DNA of 64,000 nucleotides from Nitrosarchaeum sp. Lineage in GTDB: Archaea; Thermoproteota; Nitrososphaeria; Nitrososphaerales; Nitrosopumilaceae. The position numbers and the translations under genes are program-made. The number at the start of each line of letters is the position of its first letter. Within the stretch, counting starts at the first letter, position 1. Below, piece by piece: positions 61,490 through 64,000 of this stretch. The stretch lies in the NCBI GenBank assembly GCA_002737445.1, contig NSIR01000001.1, forward strand, positions 17,360-81,359, in the 5' to 3' direction. The notes beneath the pieces are model-generated. The model did not search any database. It was given only the letters and a program-made list of their open reading frames with translations, and was not told the DNA's origin.

Positions 61490-62745
61490 GTGATTCATCA
61501 ATTTCCAAATTCTTTGAAAAAACTAGAAAAGAGCGACTAGATATTGTTGCCAATTTTGCAAATTTATCTACCAAAGAATTAGAAATTTTACAAAGCAATG
61601 ATGGAGGTCTATCTTTTGAAAAAGCTGATAACATGGTTGAAAATACAATTGGAACTTTTTCTTTGCCATTGGGTGTAGCAACTAATTTTTTAATTAATGG
61701 AAAAAACTATCTTGTTCCAATGGTTATTGAAGAGCCTTCCGTAATTGCTGCCGCATCAAGTGGTGCAAAAATTGCAAGAATTCAAGGTGGATTTCAAGCT
61801 ATATGTGATGAATCATTTAGTATTGGACAAATTCAAATATTAAATACAGAAATAAATTCTGCAACAAAAATACTAAATTCCTCTAAAGAAATAATTGATC
61901 TTGCAAATTCATTTAGTAATACATTATCTAAAATGAATAAAGGTGCAAAACAAGTTTCCTGCAAGGAAATTGATACCGCACTTGGGAAAATGTTGATTGT
62001 AGAATTATTTATTGATGTTGGTGATGCAATGGGAGCAAACATTACAAATACAATGTGTGAGGGCGTTTCCACTCTACTTGAAAAAATTACTGGAGGAAAA
62101 GCACTATTACGTATTTTATCAAATTATTCTACAAAAAGAATTGCAAAGGTAACAGCTATCTTTGATAAAAAAGAAATTGGAGATCAAGTGATTGATTATA
62201 TAATTTCTGCATACCAATTTGCAGATAATGATGTTTACAGAGCAGTCACTCACAATAAAGGAATCATGAATGGTATCATTGCCGTTGCTAATGCAACAGG
62301 TCAAGATAGTAGAGCAATAGAGGCAGCTGCACACGCTTATGCTGCAAAATCTGGTAAATACCGCTCCTTGAGTACATGGACTAGAGATAGCAATGGAAAT
62401 TTAGTTGGCTCTCTTGAATTACCTTTATCTGTTGGAATTATTGGTGGCATTGCAAATGTTCATCCAATTGCCAAAGTATGTATGAAAATTCTCCAAGTTT
62501 CTTCAGCTAAAGAACTTGCATGTATTATGATTGCAACAGGTCTTGCTCAAAATTTTAGTGCAATTAAAGCATTATCAACTGATGGAATTCAAAAAGGACA
62601 CATGCAATTGCATGCAAGAAATTTAGCTACAGCAGCTGGTGCAAAACCTGATCAAGTAGATAAAATTGTTCAGAAAATGATACAGGAAAAGAAAATCTCA
62701 CTTGATAGAGCTAAAGAGATATTGAATAATTTAGTTGATTTATGA
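61486..62745 (+). CDS. hmgA: HMG-CoA reductase, class II-like
   Basis: 419 residues, ATGA overlap with the dehydrogenase. MVENTIGTFSLPLGVATNFLIN-type N-terminus, catalytic Glu in VIEEPSVIAAAS, Asp in VGDAMGANITNTM, Lys in THNKGIMNGI, and the late His in MQLHARNLATAAGA. The length and these motifs match class II (Pseudomonas mevalonii-like) enzymes more than the class I form of most archaea. In an archaeon it should work in the mevalonate direction for lipids. Confidence 0.9.
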   Translation: MSDSSISKFFEKTRKERLDIVANFANLSTKELEILQSNDGGLSFEKADNMVENTIGTFSLPLGVATNFLINGKNYLVPMVIEEPSVIAAASSGAKIARIQGGFQAICDESFSIGQIQILNTEINSATKILNSSKEIIDLANSFSNTLSKMNKGAKQVSCKEIDTALGKMLIVELFIDVGDAMGANITNTMCEGVSTLLEKITGGKALLRILSNYSTKRIAKVTAIFDKKEIGDQVIDYIISAYQFADNDVYRAVTHNKGIMNGIIAVANATGQDSRAIEAAAHAYAAKSGKYRSLSTWTRDSNGNLVGSLELPLSVGIIGGIANVHPIAKVCMKILQVSSAKELACIMIATGLAQNFSAIKALSTDGIQKGHMQLHARNLATAAGAKPDQVDKIVQKMIQEKKISLDRAKEILNNLVDL

Positions 62746-62811
62746 TTCTCTTATTGTTTGAAAAAATAAATGAAGTTATTATATACTCAGTTTAGAAATA
62801 AATAGAAAGAA

Positions 62812-63789
62812 ATGTCTCTAGTTAGATTTGCAATTCCAAAAGGCAGCCTTGAGGAAGCAACTTTTAAAATTCTTGAAAGATCTTGGACCAAAGTAAATAG
62901 AGAAAGTAGAACGTACCGCGTGTATCTGGACGATCCAAACATTCTTGTAAAAATGCTTAGACCTCAAGAAATTCCAACACTTGTATCTGAAGGATTGTAT
63001 GACGTTGGTATTACTGGAAAGGATTGGGTTGCCGAAACTAATGCTGATGTAGAGGCTATACTTGATTTAGAGTATGGAAAAATTCGTCTGGTTGTTGCAT
63101 TTCCTGATAAATATACATACAAAAATTTAGACGAAATGATTGCAGATTACGCAAAAAAGAAAAAAACACTTCGCATATCTTCTGAATATCTAACTACTGC
63201 ATCTAAATTTATCAAAGAATGTAAATCATATAAAAAATATTTTGGAACTAAAGATCCATTAATTGTCACACCTTGGCTTCGACTTGGAACAAACAAGAGC
63301 GTTCAAATTCATTTATCATTTGGTGCAACTGAAGCAAAGCCACCTGAAGATGTTGATGCAATAATAGATGTAACTGAAACTGGAACAACATTAAAACAAA
63401 ATAAATTAAAAATTGTTGATGAAATTCTTACCTCAACTGCACATTTGATTGTAAATAAAAAATCTCTAAGGGATCCAGAAAAACGTGAAAAGATATTTGA
63501 TATTGTGACTTTATTACGAGGTGCAGTACATGGAAGAAAGTATCTCCACATTTACCTTAATGTGGAAGAAAAGAATCTCAAAAAATTATTGGAACAAATT
63601 CACTCTCTAAAAAAACCTACAATTAGTCCACTTAGTGAGAAAGGCTGGTATGGAATAAATACAATTATTCCAAAAGATGATTTTCACAAATTAATTCCAA
63701 AATTAAGAAAAATTGCACAGGGACTTGTAGTTCATGAACCAAGACAAATTCTAGATTTAGAGGAGATAAAGCGTGATGAAGAAAATTGA
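62812..63789 (+). CDS. hisG: ATP phosphoribosyltransferase (long form)
   Basis: 325 residues. RFAIPKGSLEEATFKILERSW, LVSEGLYDVGITGKDWV, the PRPP loop VDAIIDVTETGTTLKQNKL, and a C-terminal regulatory ACT-like domain (LHIYLNVEEKNLKKLLEQI, GINTIIPKDDFHKLIPKL) for histidine feedback. It begins histidine biosynthesis. The stop overlaps the hisD start by one base. Confidence 0.96.
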   Translation: MSLVRFAIPKGSLEEATFKILERSWTKVNRESRTYRVYLDDPNILVKMLRPQEIPTLVSEGLYDVGITGKDWVAETNADVEAILDLEYGKIRLVVAFPDKYTYKNLDEMIADYAKKKKTLRISSEYLTTASKFIKECKSYKKYFGTKDPLIVTPWLRLGTNKSVQIHLSFGATEAKPPEDVDAIIDVTETGTTLKQNKLKIVDEILTSTAHLIVNKKSLRDPEKREKIFDIVTLLRGAVHGRKYLHIYLNVEEKNLKKLLEQIHSLKKPTISPLSEKGWYGINTIIPKDDFHKLIPKLRKIAQGLVVHEPRQILDLEEIKRDEEN

Positions 63790-64000
63790 TGAAAATAATT
63801 CAAGTAACTAATGTTGAAAAACTTGTATCACAAATAATACCAAAACAATCACAAAAAACTAAATCTATAGTTGAATCTATTTTAAATGATGTGCAAAAAA
63901 ATGGCGATTCAGCTGTAAAAAAATATGAGAAAAAATTTACTGGCGCACAAATAAATTCACTTTGTTTATCTAAAAAAGAAATTAAGGAAGCGTTTTCTTT
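63789..64000 (+). CDS. hisD: histidinol dehydrogenase, N-terminal part
   Basis: The ATG at 63789 shares its A with the hisG stop. The 70 codons before the window edge read MKIIQVTNVEKLVSQIIP, VESILNDVQKNGDSAVKKYEKKFTG and LCLSKKEIKEAF, the usual HisD start (the GDxAxxxYxxKF pattern). It would oxidise histidinol to histidine. The hisG-hisD order indicates a his operon running out of the window. Confidence 0.85.
   Translation, partial: MKIIQVTNVEKLVSQIIPKQSQKTKSIVESILNDVQKNGDSAVKKYEKKFTGAQINSLCLSKKEIKEAFS

Noticed and set aside
1..64000. Mobile elements or prophage
   Set aside because: No transposase, integrase, terminal repeats or target-site duplications were recognised anywhere in the window.

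Overview
The window is a dense, low-GC (about 30% by eye) stretch of an archaeal chromosome. It is most likely from an ammonia-oxidising thaumarchaeon (Nitrososphaeria) close to Nitrosopumilus. The archaeal markers are TFE alpha, group II chaperonin, r-proteins S19e, S27e and L44e, Csl4, NAC, PDCD5/TFAR19, RNase P Rpp21, Nep1, Trm56, TiaS, Dph2 and MptE. The thaumarchaeal flavour comes from secreted proteins with WIKxNAxWW repeats, the small Zn protein beginning MTCKGICVRYK, an AdoCbl-dependent ribonucleotide reductase together with cobalamin genes, and CoA-ester genes of the kind used in the 3-hydroxypropionate/4-hydroxybutyrate cycle. Many genes have a TATA-like box about 26 bp before the start codon, as expected for leaderless transcription, and TTG/GTG starts are common. 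I see no insertion sequences, CRISPR arrays or prophage genes.

Layout. 1-4.7 kb: secreted or anchored proteins with Trp-rich C-terminal repeats, including a miniature, internally deleted family member. 4.7-9 kb: rhomboid protease, tautomerase, nitrilase, topoisomerase-type Zn-ribbon protein, thiolase plus DUF35 partner, Zn ribbon. 9-14 kb: a large HTH / ATP-cone / NrdD-like protein lacking the glycyl-radical end, directly upstream of class II reductase NrdJ, which has a long structured leader. 14-17 kb: glycosidase-like membrane protein, Nep1, tRNA-Gly(TCC), Rnp4, S19e, PDCD5. 17-20 kb: MDR reductase, CitE-like lyase, TPR protein. 20-24 kb: a compact riboflavin cluster (ribE, ribB, ribH, arfA, an amidohydrolase, arfC). 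24-32 kb: small proteins, hemerythrin, aldehyde dehydrogenase with an apparent non-canonical start, TFE-Trm56-HflX, an AbrB-PhoU regulator, PUA-NAC, and an A-ATPase stalk-like subunit.

32-38 kb: Zn protein with a Lys/Ala repeat tail, a PAC4-like protein joined to UbiD, thioesterase, a convergent pair of phasin-like proteins, a small Zn-finger protein, CtaB, an Lrp regulator and an ASADH-type dehydrogenase. 39-43 kb: cobalamin late-pathway operon (cobD-type aminotransferase, short CobQ, CbiB, CobS, CobY). 43-56 kb: S27e/L44e, adenine deaminase, thermosome, ROK kinase, 2H phosphoesterase, GMP synthase, MptE and DHPS (pterin), IMP dehydrogenase, prephenate dehydratase, Csl4. 56-64 kb: second MDR+TPR pair, Dph2, TiaS, an initiator tRNA-Met whose D-loop carries a 15-nt intron, PQQ-type sugar dehydrogenase, class II-type HMG-CoA reductase, hisG and the start of hisD.

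How it fits together: the window links cofactor supply (cobalamin, riboflavin, pterin, heme O) to the enzymes that use it (B12-dependent NrdJ), and holds purine, histidine and phenylalanine synthesis, isoprenoid steps (thiolase/DUF35, HMGR, UbiD-type decarboxylase) and tRNA/rRNA modification. The observations most worth following are the degenerate NrdD regulator-like protein beside nrdJ, the amidohydrolase inside the riboflavin operon, the CobQ without its amidotransferase half, and the split D-loop of the initiator tRNA gene.
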